A stretch of 64,000 nucleotides of DNA from Brevibacterium limosum (GTDB taxonomy: Bacteria > Actinomycetota > Actinomycetes > Actinomycetales > Brevibacteriaceae), in NCBI RefSeq assembly GCF_011617705.1, contig NZ_CP050154.1, positions 3,596,001 through 3,660,000 of the forward strand, given 5' to 3'. Position numbers and translations under genes: made by a program. The notes beneath the pieces are model-generated. The model saw only the letters and a list, made by a program, of their open reading frames with translations, ran no database searches and was not told the origin of the DNA. Positions 1-8,019 of this stretch are shown piece by piece (within the stretch, counting starts at the first letter, position 1; every line of letters begins with the position of its first letter).

Positions 1-555
1 TGCGACACTTCCGCTCGGGATCTCCTGCAGACCCATGCTCGGCCAGGCAGTCGGCTGGACCTGCGCTCGGGGGTCCCTGAGGTCCACGGCACAGGCGTAC
101 GATCCCCCGTCGCTGCCGGCGATGACGATGGCGTGCGAGAGTTCGGCGGCCAAGGAACACCAGGCTTTTTCTCCATCGATCACGGTCTGTTCGCCTTCTG
201 CGCCCACGGTGAGGACGTGGGCTGGAGACTCGGCGGCGTAGACGCCCCAGGTCGAGCCATCGGGTGCGTCGTGTCCGGCTTCGGCAAGGATGCCCAGCGC
301 ATCCACATGGGGTTCGAGCATCCGAGCGACAGCGACATCGATGGCCGCCACCTCGAGCAGCGGCTCCCACTGCCGCATGTGAGACGTCGTCCCGGTGAGT
401 CCGAGAAATCGACTCAGGGCGCGAACCTTGTCAGCGGTCTGCGCATTGCTGGTGACCAGCTTTCGCAGATCATCCTGGCAGGCGGGTTCGTCGCGCCAGG
501 AGCCCAGAGGCGCTGAAATCATCCCAGTGACGTCTAACCGATGCTGTGTGTTCAT
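1..555 (-). CDS. acyl-CoA dehydrogenase family protein, N-terminal part (runs off left edge)
   Basis: An uninterrupted reading frame of 185 codons starts at ATG 555 and leaves the window at base 1, so the C-terminal part is missing. The visible protein has the helical N-terminal half typical of acyl-CoA dehydrogenase-like flavoproteins, followed by a middle segment (about residues 115-185) that matches the start of their beta-barrel: an ALTVGAEG-like stretch, DGEKAWCS and a run of small residues with an Asp-Gly-Gly turn. The family oxidises acyl-CoA thioesters using FAD. The catalytic base region is outside the window, so substrate and activity cannot be judged. The next gene on the same strand lies upstream, only about 40 bases away, so the two may be cotranscribed. 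Family assignment is from overall pattern and is moderate. Confidence 0.6.
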   Translation of the reverse strand, partial: MNTQHRLDVTGMISAPLGSWRDEPACQDDLRKLVTSNAQTADKVRALSRFLGLTGTTSHMRQWEPLLEVAAIDVAVARMLEPHVDALGILAEAGHDAPDGSTWGVYAAESPAHVLTVGAEGEQTVIDGEKAWCSLAAELSHAIVIAGSDGGSYACAVDLRDPRAQVQPTAWPSMGLQEIPSGSVA

Positions 556-597
556 GTCATATCTTTCTGAAATCGCTGGGCAGGTCCTTATCAGCCA

Positions 598-1686
598 TCA
601 GGAGTTCTGGCTGACATCATCGGTGTCCGGGTGGTTGTCGGTGTAGACCCGTTGGCGCATGCGCTGTCCGTGAGTCAGTCGTTTCACATCTAAGTCGGAG
701 TCGAAGCTTGCGCCGATACCGCCGGCGACGACGCCCATCGCTGCGCTGAGCCAGGCGATGTCAAGATAGTTGGCGACCGTCGCCTTCTGCTGAATCTGGG
801 CCGTCATGAATTCGGGGTCGATGACTATGAGACCGCCCAGCAGAATGAGGCCGACCAGTCCCGCGTAGAGCGCGAGCACGGTGATCAGCAGGGTCAGGAC
901 GGTCGAGAGGTTGTAGTACATCACCACTGTTGCCAGGCTGTCTCTGCGCGGTTCGTCCCAGAGTTTGTGGTTGATGATCAGCCAGGTGACCATGACCAGG
1001 ATGGCGGCCGCGCCGATTGACAGCAGCCGCGTGGTGGACAGATAGGTCGACATCTGCCAGATGGAACTGTAGAAGATGCCGAAAGCTCCTGTGGCCGATG
1101 CCGCGGCGAGGGCGCCTGAAAGCTTCGGGACAGTGCGCCACGGGTCGTTGGCCATCGTCATTCCCAGCACCAGACGTGGGCCTCCTGTGATGGTGTGGGC
1201 ATGCAGCGACTGGTGCTGGGCGTCTTCGTTGTCGGACCAGTCGGACCAGCGGAGCAGAAACCGACGGGTCGTATCTTCGGGATCCCACGGCACCAATTTG
1301 TTGACCGAGCTCATCAGCACTTTGATGATGCGGCGCTTGGTCGACCATGCGCCCAGAGTGGGACAGGACACGATCGCCAGATTGCTGTCGGAATGCACCT
1401 CGGCGATCAACGGGTCGCCCTGAGTATGGCGGGGGATCTCGGTGAGTATCAGGACGATGTTCACGTCCGGGTAGTCGGCCCGAAGGTCTTCGACAGCGCT
1501 GAGGTCGAGTTCGCTTTCCGGTGTCAATCGGATGGTGTCAGTCGCCGTGTGCAAGGTCGTCGTGACCCCATACGCGTCTTGCAGAAGCCTTTCGAGACGT
1601 TGATGGATAGCAGCCGCCCGGCGGCTGGGCAGGCCCGGGTCGGCCACGAGAAGGACCTGGAGGGCCTCTGAAGAGGTGTCGAGCAT
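598..1686 (-). CDS. membrane protein of unknown function
   Basis: 362 residues from ATG 1686, chosen because AGAAGGA stands just upstream and because longer in-frame versions would run into the TetR gene. Residues 1 to about 185 are soluble and mixed alpha/beta, starting with a strand-like LQVLLVADPG segment. They are followed by four hydrophobic segments between about residues 205 and 340 (for example GAAAILVMVTWLII and LLITVLALYAGLVGLILLGG), then a short charged C-terminal tail. I do not recognise the family. It lies 40 bases downstream of a TetR regulator on the same strand and is probably controlled with it. A 7-bp inverted repeat with a 10-base loop (591-614) overlaps its stop codon and could be a weak terminator. 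Confidence 0.7.
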   Translation of the reverse strand: MLDTSSEALQVLLVADPGLPSRRAAAIHQRLERLLQDAYGVTTTLHTATDTIRLTPESELDLSAVEDLRADYPDVNIVLILTEIPRHTQGDPLIAEVHSDSNLAIVSCPTLGAWSTKRRIIKVLMSSVNKLVPWDPEDTTRRFLLRWSDWSDNEDAQHQSLHAHTITGGPRLVLGMTMANDPWRTVPKLSGALAAASATGAFGIFYSSIWQMSTYLSTTRLLSIGAAAILVMVTWLIINHKLWDEPRRDSLATVVMYYNLSTVLTLLITVLALYAGLVGLILLGGLIVIDPEFMTAQIQQKATVANYLDIAWLSAAMGVVAGGIGASFDSDLDVKRLTHGQRMRQRVYTDNHPDTDDVSQNS

Positions 1687-1726
1687 ATTGATCCTTCTCA
1701 GCTGGGTGAGCTGTTTGAGGTTGCAG

Positions 1727-2389
1727 CTAATTGGTTGGTGAGAGGCGGATGCGTTCGATGAGTTCGTCGAGAGCATCGTCGAACTGGCGTTGGCGATGAT
1801 CTTCGCTGAGCAGGTCACTCAGCGCGTTCACGGTGGGATACTCCGATAAGTCGGAGTCGTCACCCGCCTTCTCGTGATCATCTCCGCCGGTGAGGTCGAA
1901 ATTCGTGGAATGAACTTGCAGCAGCAGATCCCCGATGAGGAAGCTGGTGAACGATTTGTAAGCGCCGACCGCGGCCGCATCAGAGAACTCGAATCCCTGC
2001 AGAGTGGAGAGGAACTCTTCGACCCAGCGCAGGCTGCGCAGTGGAGGGCGCAGCCACGGGGCTTGGGACGGTTGCGTGGCGATCAGAGGAAAGATCCCGG
2101 GATGATCGCGCGCCAGTTCCTTCGTCGTATTGGCCACCCTCTGGAGATAGTCCTCCCACGACGACGGTGTCTGCCTCATCAGCCGGTTGTCGAACAGACT
2201 GTCGATGAGAGCTTCGACCATCGCTTCGAGAAGATCTTCGCGTCCGGAGACATGCCGATACAAGGCCATGGCTTCGACCCCCAGGGACTGCCCGAGTCGT
2301 CGCATGGTCAGCGCATCGAGTCCGTGTGCGTCGACGAAGGTGATCGCCGCTCGCACGATGTCGTTTCTGGTCAGACGATTCTGGGCCAT
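1727..2389 (-). CDS. TetR/AcrR family transcriptional regulator
   Basis: 220 residues. Residues 6-52 form the TetR helix-turn-helix: LTRNDIVRAAITFVD, then LTMRRLGQSLGV and the family signature ALYRHVSGREDL, where YRHV is the recognition helix end. The C-terminal part is helical and resembles the tetracycline-repressor-type ligand domain, so a small molecule probably releases it from DNA. It precedes the membrane protein gene by 40 bases. A perfect 7-4-7 palindrome at 2489-2506, in the space shared with the oppositely oriented stress gene at 2632, is the best candidate operator. The ligand cannot be inferred. Confidence 0.88.
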   Translation of the reverse strand: MAQNRLTRNDIVRAAITFVDAHGLDALTMRRLGQSLGVEAMALYRHVSGREDLLEAMVEALIDSLFDNRLMRQTPSSWEDYLQRVANTTKELARDHPGIFPLIATQPSQAPWLRPPLRSLRWVEEFLSTLQGFEFSDAAAVGAYKSFTSFLIGDLLLQVHSTNFDLTGGDDHEKAGDDSDLSEYPTVNALSDLLSEDHRQRQFDDALDELIERIRLSPTN

Positions 2390-2488
2390 GGGATCCTCCC
2401 TGCCCGAGTTGACAAATGTTGAACCTGCTCGCTCACCTCAGATGTCACACAGCCCAAGACCTCCTTTCACCCCTGAGGCGCGATTAGC

Positions 2489-2506
2489 GCGTAAACACTT
2501 TTACGC
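2489..2506. promoter_or_regulatory. perfect palindrome, candidate TetR operator
   Basis: The sequence GCGTAAACACTTTTACGC is an exact inverted repeat with 7-base arms and a CACT spacer. It lies in the 242-base gap between the divergently transcribed TetR gene and the small stress-protein gene, which is where autoregulatory TetR operators usually sit. The assignment to this regulator is inference from position and symmetry. Confidence 0.5.
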
Positions 2507-2603
2507 TATGCCGTCCAGGCTACATCGGGTCCGCGGCGACGAGAACCCCCTGCAAAATTCGCCGTAGGCTCTTCGCACAGACCCAAAGTGTCTGTTAGCG
2601 TGA

Positions 2604-2614
2604 TTACGTCGTAA
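2604..2614. promoter_or_regulatory. short palindrome TTACG-T-CGTAA before stress gene
   Basis: An 11-base inverted repeat (TTACGTCGTAA, central T unpaired) lies 18 bases before the start at 2632. Its right side continues as GTAAAC, the same half-site that occurs in the palindrome at 2489-2506. It may be a second binding site for the TetR regulator or may overlap the promoter. Short palindromes arise by chance, so confidence is low. Confidence 0.3.
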
Positions 2615-2631
2615 ACATGAAAGGAGTCGAC

Positions 2632-2943
2632 ATGAAACCCGCAGTCAAAGAATTCCAGGACGATACCGCACTGATGGATGAAGTGAAGCGCCAGGCGGCA
2701 GCGGGCATCGCCAAGGATGACCTCTTCGTCATCTCCCATGACGATGACCGCACCGACCGCGTCGCAGGCAGCGTCAACGCCAACGAACCCGACGATCTCA
2801 GCAATCTCGTGGGCACCCGGTACGACAAGAAGGGCGACGAGCTGCGTGCGATCTTCGAGGAGTTCGGCTTCACGTCGAACGAGTCCGACGACCTCGAAGA
2901 GAAGCTCGACCACGGCAAGATCCTGCTGCTGATCAACAGCTGA
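2632..2943 (+). CDS. small stress-type protein (general stress protein 17M-like fold)
   Basis: 103 residues from ATG 2632, preceded by AAAGGAG at good spacing; the ATG at 2617 lies inside that ribosome binding region. The protein is acidic, with an N-terminal helix (DDTALMDEVKRQAAAG), a strand-turn DDLFVISHDDDRTDRV, and a second helix followed by a GKILLLIN strand. This pattern resembles the YflT/GSP17M domain found in general stress proteins, whose biochemical role is not known. The following CsbD-like gene is 97 bases away on the same strand, which supports a stress-response setting. A divergent TetR gene shares the upstream region. Confidence 0.65.
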   Translation: MKPAVKEFQDDTALMDEVKRQAAAGIAKDDLFVISHDDDRTDRVAGSVNANEPDDLSNLVGTRYDKKGDELRAIFEEFGFTSNESDDLEEKLDHGKILLLINS

Positions 2944-3039
2944 GGCACAGGTAGCCGGACACTTCTCACACAGAATCTCCCATCGCATCGGATCCCGCCT
3001 GCTTGCGCGAGACCGGTCATGCACGCGAAAGGAAGAAAG

Positions 3040-3237
3040 ATGAACGATAGCTCCCCCGAAGTCGACAAGCTCAAGGGCTCCGCGAAATCTGCCGCAGGCA
3101 AGGCCAGCGGTGACAAAGGACTGGAGGCCGAAGGCAAGACCGACAAGATCCAGGCCGAGGGCAGACAAGCCGCAGAAGAGATCAGGGACACGGCTCGTGA
3201 AGCCGCCGAATCTCTGAGGAACGGTCCGAAGCACTGA
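3040..3237 (+). CDS. CsbD-like stress protein
   Basis: 65 residues from ATG 3040, chosen because GAAAGGAAG lies just upstream; an in-frame ATG at 3019 lacks such a site. The composition is typical of the CsbD family: highly charged, rich in Lys, Ala, Gly and Glu, no hydrophobic core, with the KLKGSAKSAAGKASGD repeat-like segment near the N-terminus and a long amphipathic helix at the C-terminus. CsbD proteins are induced by general stress in Gram-positive bacteria and their function is unknown. It follows another stress-type small gene and is followed by a strong terminator hairpin. Confidence 0.75.
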   Translation: MNDSSPEVDKLKGSAKSAAGKASGDKGLEAEGKTDKIQAEGRQAAEEIRDTAREAAESLRNGPKH

Positions 3238-3248
3238 CGTTGCCCGGA

Positions 3249-3279
3249 GGAAGGGCGAGGACCAGGTTCTCGCCCTTCC
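3249..3279 (+). terminator. hairpin terminator after CsbD-like gene
   Basis: GGAAGGGCGAG (3249-3259) and CTCGCCCTTCC (3269-3279) form a perfect 11-bp stem with a 9-base loop starting 12 bases after the CsbD-like stop codon. There is no clear U-run, as is common in high-GC actinobacteria. Confidence 0.7.
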
Positions 3280-3345
3280 GCTGCCCCGGCAGGAGAAGAA
3301 CTCAACGAGTCTCAGCGGCAGATGAGTCAGAAGAGCGAGAAGAAC

Positions 3346-4782
3346 ATGGCAGAGACCAACCCTGAACATTCGTTCATCGTCCTGGCGAACCGCTTACCCG
3401 TCGACCGGTGCGAAGACACCTGGCAGGCCGCGCCGGGAGGCCTCGTCTCCGCACTGGCGCCGATGGTCAGAGCCGAACGTGGGGCGTGGCTCGGCTGGAC
3501 TGGAGGCTTCGACGAAACGATCCCACCATTCGAATTCGACCAGATGTCACTCGTTCCTGTCCCTTTGACTGAGGCTGAACATCGAGCCTACTACGAGGGC
3601 TTCTCCAATGGCGTGCTGTGGCCGCTCTACCACGACCTCATCGTCACTCCTCAGTACCATCGCACGTGGTGGCGCGCATACGAGGCGATCAATTCCCGGT
3701 TTGCGCAGGCGGCCGTCCGATCGGCCGCCTTTGGAGCCACCATCTGGGTCCACGACTATCATCTGCAACTGGTTCCGCACATGATCAGGCTGCTCCGCCC
3801 CGACGTGCGGATCGGCTTCTTCAACCACATTCCCTTTCCCCCCGTCGAGCTGTTCGGGCAGCTGCCCTGGCGCAGAGAAGTCGTCGAAGGTCTGCTCGGA
3901 GCCGACGTCATCGGCTTCCAGCGCAACTCGGACGCGGAGAACTTCCGGGCGGCGGTGCGTAAATTTGCCGTCGATGCCGATGCCCCGCCTCCCCTGATCG
4001 AGGCTTTTCCCATTTCGGTCGATACCGAAGCGATCCGTCAGGCCGCTGACTCGGAGGCGGTGGCTCGAACGGCGACCCAGATTCGCCGCGATCTCGGCGA
4101 TCCGGACATTCTGATGCTGGGCATCGATCGTCTCGACTACACCAAAGGCATCCCCCACCGCCTCCGGGCGTTCGATGAACTCCTCGATGACGACCTGCTC
4201 TCACCGCAGACGACGAACTTCCTGCAGGTGGCTGTGCCCTCTCGCGAGGGCATCGCAGCCTACCAGGACCTCCGCGACGAGGTGGAGCGACTGGTGGGAC
4301 GGATCAATGGTCGTTTCGCGACGCTGGGGCGAGGCATCGTCCAATACTCACACCATTCGTATTCGTTCGAGGACACTGTGGCCCTGTACCTCGCCGTCGA
4401 TGTGCTCGTGGTGTCGTCCCTTCGCGATGGGATGAATCTCGTCGCCAAGGAATTCGTCACCGCCCGCAGAAATCGAGGCGGAGCGCTTGTGCTGTCAGAG
4501 TTCGCAGGCGCCGCCGATGAACTCGAGCAGGCCACCATCGTCAACCCCCATGACATCTCAGGGCTGAAGACCGGAATGCACCAGGCCGCAAGCCTGGACA
4601 CCGTCCAGGCACGAGAGCGCATCGCAGCGATGGCGGCAACGGTCGAAGACCATGATGTGCACCACTGGGCCCAAAGGTTCCTCACAGCTTTGCAACCGTC
4701 CGCGCCGCTCGGTCCCGCAATGGGGAAGTCAGCGACTGCCCATCGTGACCGAGCCGCGCAGAAGGTTACATCTTCTGATTGA
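3346..4782 (+). CDS. otsA: trehalose-6-phosphate synthase (GT20)
   Basis: 478 residues from ATG 3346; an in-frame ATG at 3322 would add eight residues and has no better ribosome site. The enzyme joins glucose from a nucleotide donor to glucose-6-phosphate, giving trehalose-6-phosphate in the cytoplasm for osmotic and stress protection. Family motifs appear in order: VLANRLPVDR near the start, PGGLVSAL and WLGWTGG in the acceptor loop, VHDYHLQLVP (about 135), FFNHIPFPPVELF, GIDRLDYTKGIPHRL (about 260), and VVSSLRDGMNLVAKEFV in the donor site. Length is normal. The upstream stress genes fit the role. No otsB phosphatase gene is visible beside it, so dephosphorylation must be encoded elsewhere. 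Confidence 0.95.
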   Translation: MAETNPEHSFIVLANRLPVDRCEDTWQAAPGGLVSALAPMVRAERGAWLGWTGGFDETIPPFEFDQMSLVPVPLTEAEHRAYYEGFSNGVLWPLYHDLIVTPQYHRTWWRAYEAINSRFAQAAVRSAAFGATIWVHDYHLQLVPHMIRLLRPDVRIGFFNHIPFPPVELFGQLPWRREVVEGLLGADVIGFQRNSDAENFRAAVRKFAVDADAPPPLIEAFPISVDTEAIRQAADSEAVARTATQIRRDLGDPDILMLGIDRLDYTKGIPHRLRAFDELLDDDLLSPQTTNFLQVAVPSREGIAAYQDLRDEVERLVGRINGRFATLGRGIVQYSHHSYSFEDTVALYLAVDVLVVSSLRDGMNLVAKEFVTARRNRGGALVLSEFAGAADELEQATIVNPHDISGLKTGMHQAASLDTVQARERIAAMAATVEDHDVHHWAQRFLTALQPSAPLGPAMGKSATAHRDRAAQKVTSSD

Positions 4783-4870
4783 CGACGCAATCGACTCAAT
4801 CGGCGGCGTCCCGCTCACGAGCTCACCCCGCGGCGCCCACCTCATATCCGAATACTTCACTGAGAGAGAC

Positions 4871-5179
4871 ATGAATTCCTACATCCTGCTCAACAACCGC
4901 GAAGCCTCCAAATACGATCTCTACCTCCCTGGCAGACTCGTGGCGGCTCTCCACTACAATCTCGACCCTGCCGAACACACGATGATGTTCGTCTACTGCG
5001 AAGCGATTGAGAAGACAGAGGCGAACAAACACTGCCGGGAGCTGATGCGACAGGCGACTGAGCACACCAGGAACCGCCGTCTCGAACTCACCATCCCCTG
5101 CCCCATCGCGCGCAGAGCCCTCCAAGAGGCTTTGGCAGAGGTCACGAGCACCGATGATCTCGTCCCCGCCGAACGGTGA
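4871..5179 (+). CDS. conserved-looking small protein of unknown function
   Basis: 102 residues from ATG 4871 (GAGAGAG just upstream). An upstream extension of the same frame overlaps the end of otsA and looks like read-through rather than protein. The sequence has a strand-rich N-terminus (SYILLNNREASKYDLYLPGR), a TMMFVYCEAIEK strand and a helical C-terminal half ending in ALQEALAEVTSTDD. No signal peptide or membrane segment is visible. Its stop lies 10 bases before the start of the CinA-like gene, and it follows otsA by 88 bases, so the three genes may form an operon. I do not recognise the family. Confidence 0.6.
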   Translation: MNSYILLNNREASKYDLYLPGRLVAALHYNLDPAEHTMMFVYCEAIEKTEANKHCRELMRQATEHTRNRRLELTIPCPIARRALQEALAEVTSTDDLVPAER

Positions 5180-5189
5180 AACTCAGGCC

Positions 5190-5681
5190 ATGAGCAACGC
5201 CGAAGAATACGAAGATCGCGCCGCCCGTATCGCTTCCGAGCTGGGCGAACTGTGCGAGACCCACCAGATAGTCGTGGGTGTTGCCGAGTCACTGACAGGT
5301 GGCAAGATCGCCAGCCAGCTCGCCGCTGTGCCGGGTTCTGGCAATTGGTTCGCGGGTGCTGTCGTCGCCTATTTCAGCGATGTCAAACATCAGCTGCTGA
5401 GAGTCCCGCGGGGGCCAGTCATCTCGCAGACGGCTGCCGAGAGTATGGCAAGTTCTGCGTGCACCCTTCTGGGCTCCGATGCCGCCGTGGCCGCTTCCGG
5501 CGCCGGGGGCCCTTCGGGCCAGGAGGGGCAGGAGCCAGGCACGACATGGCTTGCTGTCGCTGTCGGCTCGGAAGTGTACTCCGAACGACAGATCTTCTCC
5601 GGCGAACCAATCGAGATCCTCGCTCAGACTCAGGAACGGGCGCTGGCACTATTGCGGGACGTCCTGCGCGAAGCGATCTGA
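5190..5681 (+). CDS. pncC: CinA C-terminal family nicotinamide-nucleotide amidohydrolase
   Basis: 163 residues from ATG 5190. This is the stand-alone CinA C-terminal domain: VGVAESLTGGKIASQLAAV carries the conserved Glu-Ser-Leu-Thr-Gly-Gly loop near residue 30, followed by GAVVAYFSDVK, a SGAGGPSGQEGQ loop with the conserved Gly-Gly-Pro, and the GTTWLAVAVG strand. The family hydrolyses NMN to nicotinate mononucleotide and ammonia, recycling pyridine nucleotide released, for example, by DNA ligase. Length fits the single-domain type. It begins 10 bases after the preceding small gene and probably shares its transcript. The gene symbol follows the family; activity is inferred. Confidence 0.88.
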   Translation: MSNAEEYEDRAARIASELGELCETHQIVVGVAESLTGGKIASQLAAVPGSGNWFAGAVVAYFSDVKHQLLRVPRGPVISQTAAESMASSACTLLGSDAAVAASGAGGPSGQEGQEPGTTWLAVAVGSEVYSERQIFSGEPIEILAQTQERALALLRDVLREAI

Positions 5682-5779
5682 CTCATCAGGGGTGTGGCGG
5701 CGCGGTTTGAAGCAACAGGGGAATCGTCCTCTTCCCCCGGGTATCAAGGAACCGCAGACGGTGACGACTGCTTCGACTT

Positions 5780-6112
5780 TCAGGCCAGCCCAGAGGCGAT
5801 GTAGTCGTCAAGCTTCCCCGCCTCCCGGGCCGCTGCGACAGCCAGTGCCTCGTTGGGGTCTTCGAGATGGATCACCAACGCCGCGTCATCGTATGCTCGA
5901 CCGGCGCAGATCATCTCGCCATCGTGCTCACCACCGTCGGTGATCCAGACTTTCAGATCCTGCTCTTCCAGCGCATCCCAGACATCCGCTGCTTGCTGCT
6001 CGTAAGTGGGAGAGAAACGCTCAAAGACCTTTTCGACATCGTCACCTGTGGGAGCCTGTGCCCGCCCAGGTCGGGGAAAGTCGGGTCGCGTCATTATCTT
6101 TTCTGTGCTCAT
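5780..6112 (-). CDS. small acidic protein of unknown function
   Basis: 110 residues from ATG 6112; a GTG two codons upstream is possible. The first 25 residues are Pro/Arg-rich and look disordered. The rest is a compact alpha/beta pattern: a helix (VEKVFERFSPTYEQQAADVWDAL shortened here), a strand DLKVWITDGG, then EMICAGRAYDDAALVIHL and a C-terminal helix ending DDYIASGLA. It lies between the CinA-like gene (convergent, 98 bases away) and the NADH dehydrogenase gene. I do not recognise the family. Regular codon use and secondary-structure pattern support it as a real gene. Confidence 0.6.
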   Translation of the reverse strand: MSTEKIMTRPDFPRPGRAQAPTGDDVEKVFERFSPTYEQQAADVWDALEEQDLKVWITDGGEHDGEMICAGRAYDDAALVIHLEDPNEALAVAAAREAGKLDDYIASGLA

Positions 6113-6278
6113 GGTCACAATCTAGCAGTCCAACGGTTCCGCGACTGCCCCTCACATCCGACCAGTTAGATAAGAGCAACCAGGCCACGCGATGCTCGAT
6201 GCTCCCAATACTGACGGAGTCCAAGAAAGGAGTCACAGTCCAGGCCGGCCGTGGAGATACTCAACCAGCGCGTATTGA

Positions 6279-6306
6279 ACCGGGCGCACCGTAGAGTGCG
6301 CCCGGT
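6279..6306 (-). terminator. hairpin terminator after NADH dehydrogenase gene
   Basis: ACCGGGCGCAC (6279-6289) pairs exactly with GTGCGCCCGGT (6296-6306) around a six-base loop, 20 bases downstream of the stop of the minus-strand gene at 6326. No U-run follows. Confidence 0.7.
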
Positions 6307-6325
6307 GAACAATCTCAGATTGGCC

Positions 6326-7675
6326 TCAGACCGTGGATGAATCGTCTGTTCGGGCATACCTGGCGATCTCATAGGCCTCCGGTCGATAGATCACGGCGTG
6401 AGGACGACTCGTCGTCAGATAGTCACGAGCCCAGGACACCACCGCTGCGGCACGTTGCTGCCAGCCTGAGAGAAGACCTGCGTGGACTGCCAGCCAGCCA
6501 AGGAACGCCGGCATTCCCTGCACTTGGTATCGGCGCGGAGTCAGCTCGGCCACCGACTGCCCTCGACCGATCATCGCCATATACCCCATATCGACGAACT
6601 TGAATTCGCGGCGGGGCCGTCCAGTCAGGTCGGCTCGAATATTCTCTGCCGCCCATCGGCCCGACTGTTTGGCGACCGAGCCCAACTGCGGCAGCTTCCG
6701 ATCCTTGGCATCAACGATATTGGCGGCATCGCCTAAGACATAGACTCCCTGGCACTCCGGTGCCGTGAGGTCTTTGGCCACATCGATCCGTCCCCCACGA
6801 CCGGTCGTGAGTCCGGCAGGCTCCAGTAGGTGCGAGGCTTTCAATCCGGCGGCCCAGACGACGATTTCCGCATCGATCTTCGTCCCATCAGCAAGGGAGA
6901 TATCTGTATCGGAGACTTCCGAGACAGCACTTCCCAAATGCACCTTGACGCCGAGTTTCTCCAACCGGTTCCTGGTGTATTGCTGGGACGTCTGCGAGAA
7001 GGGCGGCAGCACAGTGTCGACCATGTCCACCAGGTGAACCGCGCACGACGAAGCGAAACTGTGCGAGTAGTACTTGCCGACTACGTCCCTGATGTTTTCG
7101 GCGATGGCCCCGGCAGTTTCCACACCATTGGGACCCGCGCCCACGACGGCAACCGTGAAATTCTGGTTTGTGGAGTGGTCGTGGTTCGCCGATGCTCGTT
7201 CCAAAGCTCCGAGCAGTGCTGAAGACAATCGGGCGGCGTCGTCGACCGAATACAGGGGGTAGGCGTGTTCTTCCGCTCCGGGAGTATCGAAGAAGTTCGG
7301 CTCCGCACCCGAGGAGATCACCAAGATCTCCGCTCGGTAGCGCACACCGTCTGCGGTGGTGACCGTTTTCTTCGCTGCATTGATCGCAACTACTTGCGCC
7401 GTGCGAATTGTGACATGCTTCCGCTCCCGGTGGAGGATGGAGCGCAGGGGGCGAGCCACCGTTGAAAGGGCGATCTGGGCGGTTGCCACTTGGTACAACA
7501 GGGGCTGGAACTGGTGATAGTTGTTCTGATCGAGCAAGAGCACGTCGACTCCGGCCCGCCCGAGGCGCTTGGCTGCTTCGAGGCCAGCGAATCCGGCGCC
7601 GACGATCACGACTTCGTAGGTTCGTGCCACGGAGTCCTCGCCCGCGGTCCGTTGATCGGTAGAAGTTTCGTTCAT
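6326..7675 (-). CDS. ndh: type II NADH dehydrogenase-like NAD(P)/FAD oxidoreductase
   Basis: 449 residues from ATG 7675, fixed by AGGAGG eight bases upstream. NDH-2 enzymes pass electrons from NADH through FAD to membrane quinones without pumping protons. The FAD site is VVIVGAGFAGLEAAKRLG (about residue 25), with NNYHQFQPLLYQVATAQI, a strong NDH-2 signature, shortly after. The NADH site is VAVVGAGPNGVETAGAIAE (about 180). GVYVLGDAANI (about 315) is the second FAD contact, and the KQSGRWAAENI quinone-side segment follows. Length is typical. It is preceded by a 344-base region without a clear gene and followed by a terminator, so it is probably transcribed alone. Confidence 0.92.
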   Translation of the reverse strand: MNETSTDQRTAGEDSVARTYEVVIVGAGFAGLEAAKRLGRAGVDVLLLDQNNYHQFQPLLYQVATAQIALSTVARPLRSILHRERKHVTIRTAQVVAINAAKKTVTTADGVRYRAEILVISSGAEPNFFDTPGAEEHAYPLYSVDDAARLSSALLGALERASANHDHSTNQNFTVAVVGAGPNGVETAGAIAENIRDVVGKYYSHSFASSCAVHLVDMVDTVLPPFSQTSQQYTRNRLEKLGVKVHLGSAVSEVSDTDISLADGTKIDAEIVVWAAGLKASHLLEPAGLTTGRGGRIDVAKDLTAPECQGVYVLGDAANIVDAKDRKLPQLGSVAKQSGRWAAENIRADLTGRPRREFKFVDMGYMAMIGRGQSVAELTPRRYQVQGMPAFLGWLAVHAGLLSGWQQRAAAVVSWARDYLTTSRPHAVIYRPEAYEIARYARTDDSSTV

Positions 7676-8019
7676 GCTGTCTGTCCTCCTATGGCATGCT
7701 GTCGAGCAACCGTGTCGCAGACGCAATCGCTGGGGCTGGTGTCGTCTCGCGTTCTGTGAACAGATGCGCCCGCAACCGGGGAAGATAGTTGAAGCTCTTG
7801 ACCAAGTCTGTCAGCGATGACGTGAACGCGATAGCCCCTTCGACTCGACCGGGAATCCTCCGCTGGGAATTCCGCGCGAGCGATGAAATGAAGCTCTGCC
7901 CCCACCGAACTTCGAAACGGAAAGCGCGGCTTGGAGTGAGCCTCAAGCACTGAAGCTCCGTTCGGATCCGCATGCGACCCAGTCGGCCACACTGACAGGC
8001 CGAGAATTAGACTGAGCGC
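7676..8019. other. 344-base intergenic region between divergent genes
   Basis: This stretch holds the start regions of the NADH dehydrogenase gene (minus) and the DNA glycosylase gene (plus). A 94-codon minus-strand frame (7689-7973) is open and contains a moderately protein-like piece (SLTDLVKSFNYLPRLRAHLF), but I find no ribosome site or recognisable family, so it may be a decayed gene end. Nothing else can be supported. Confidence 0.3.
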
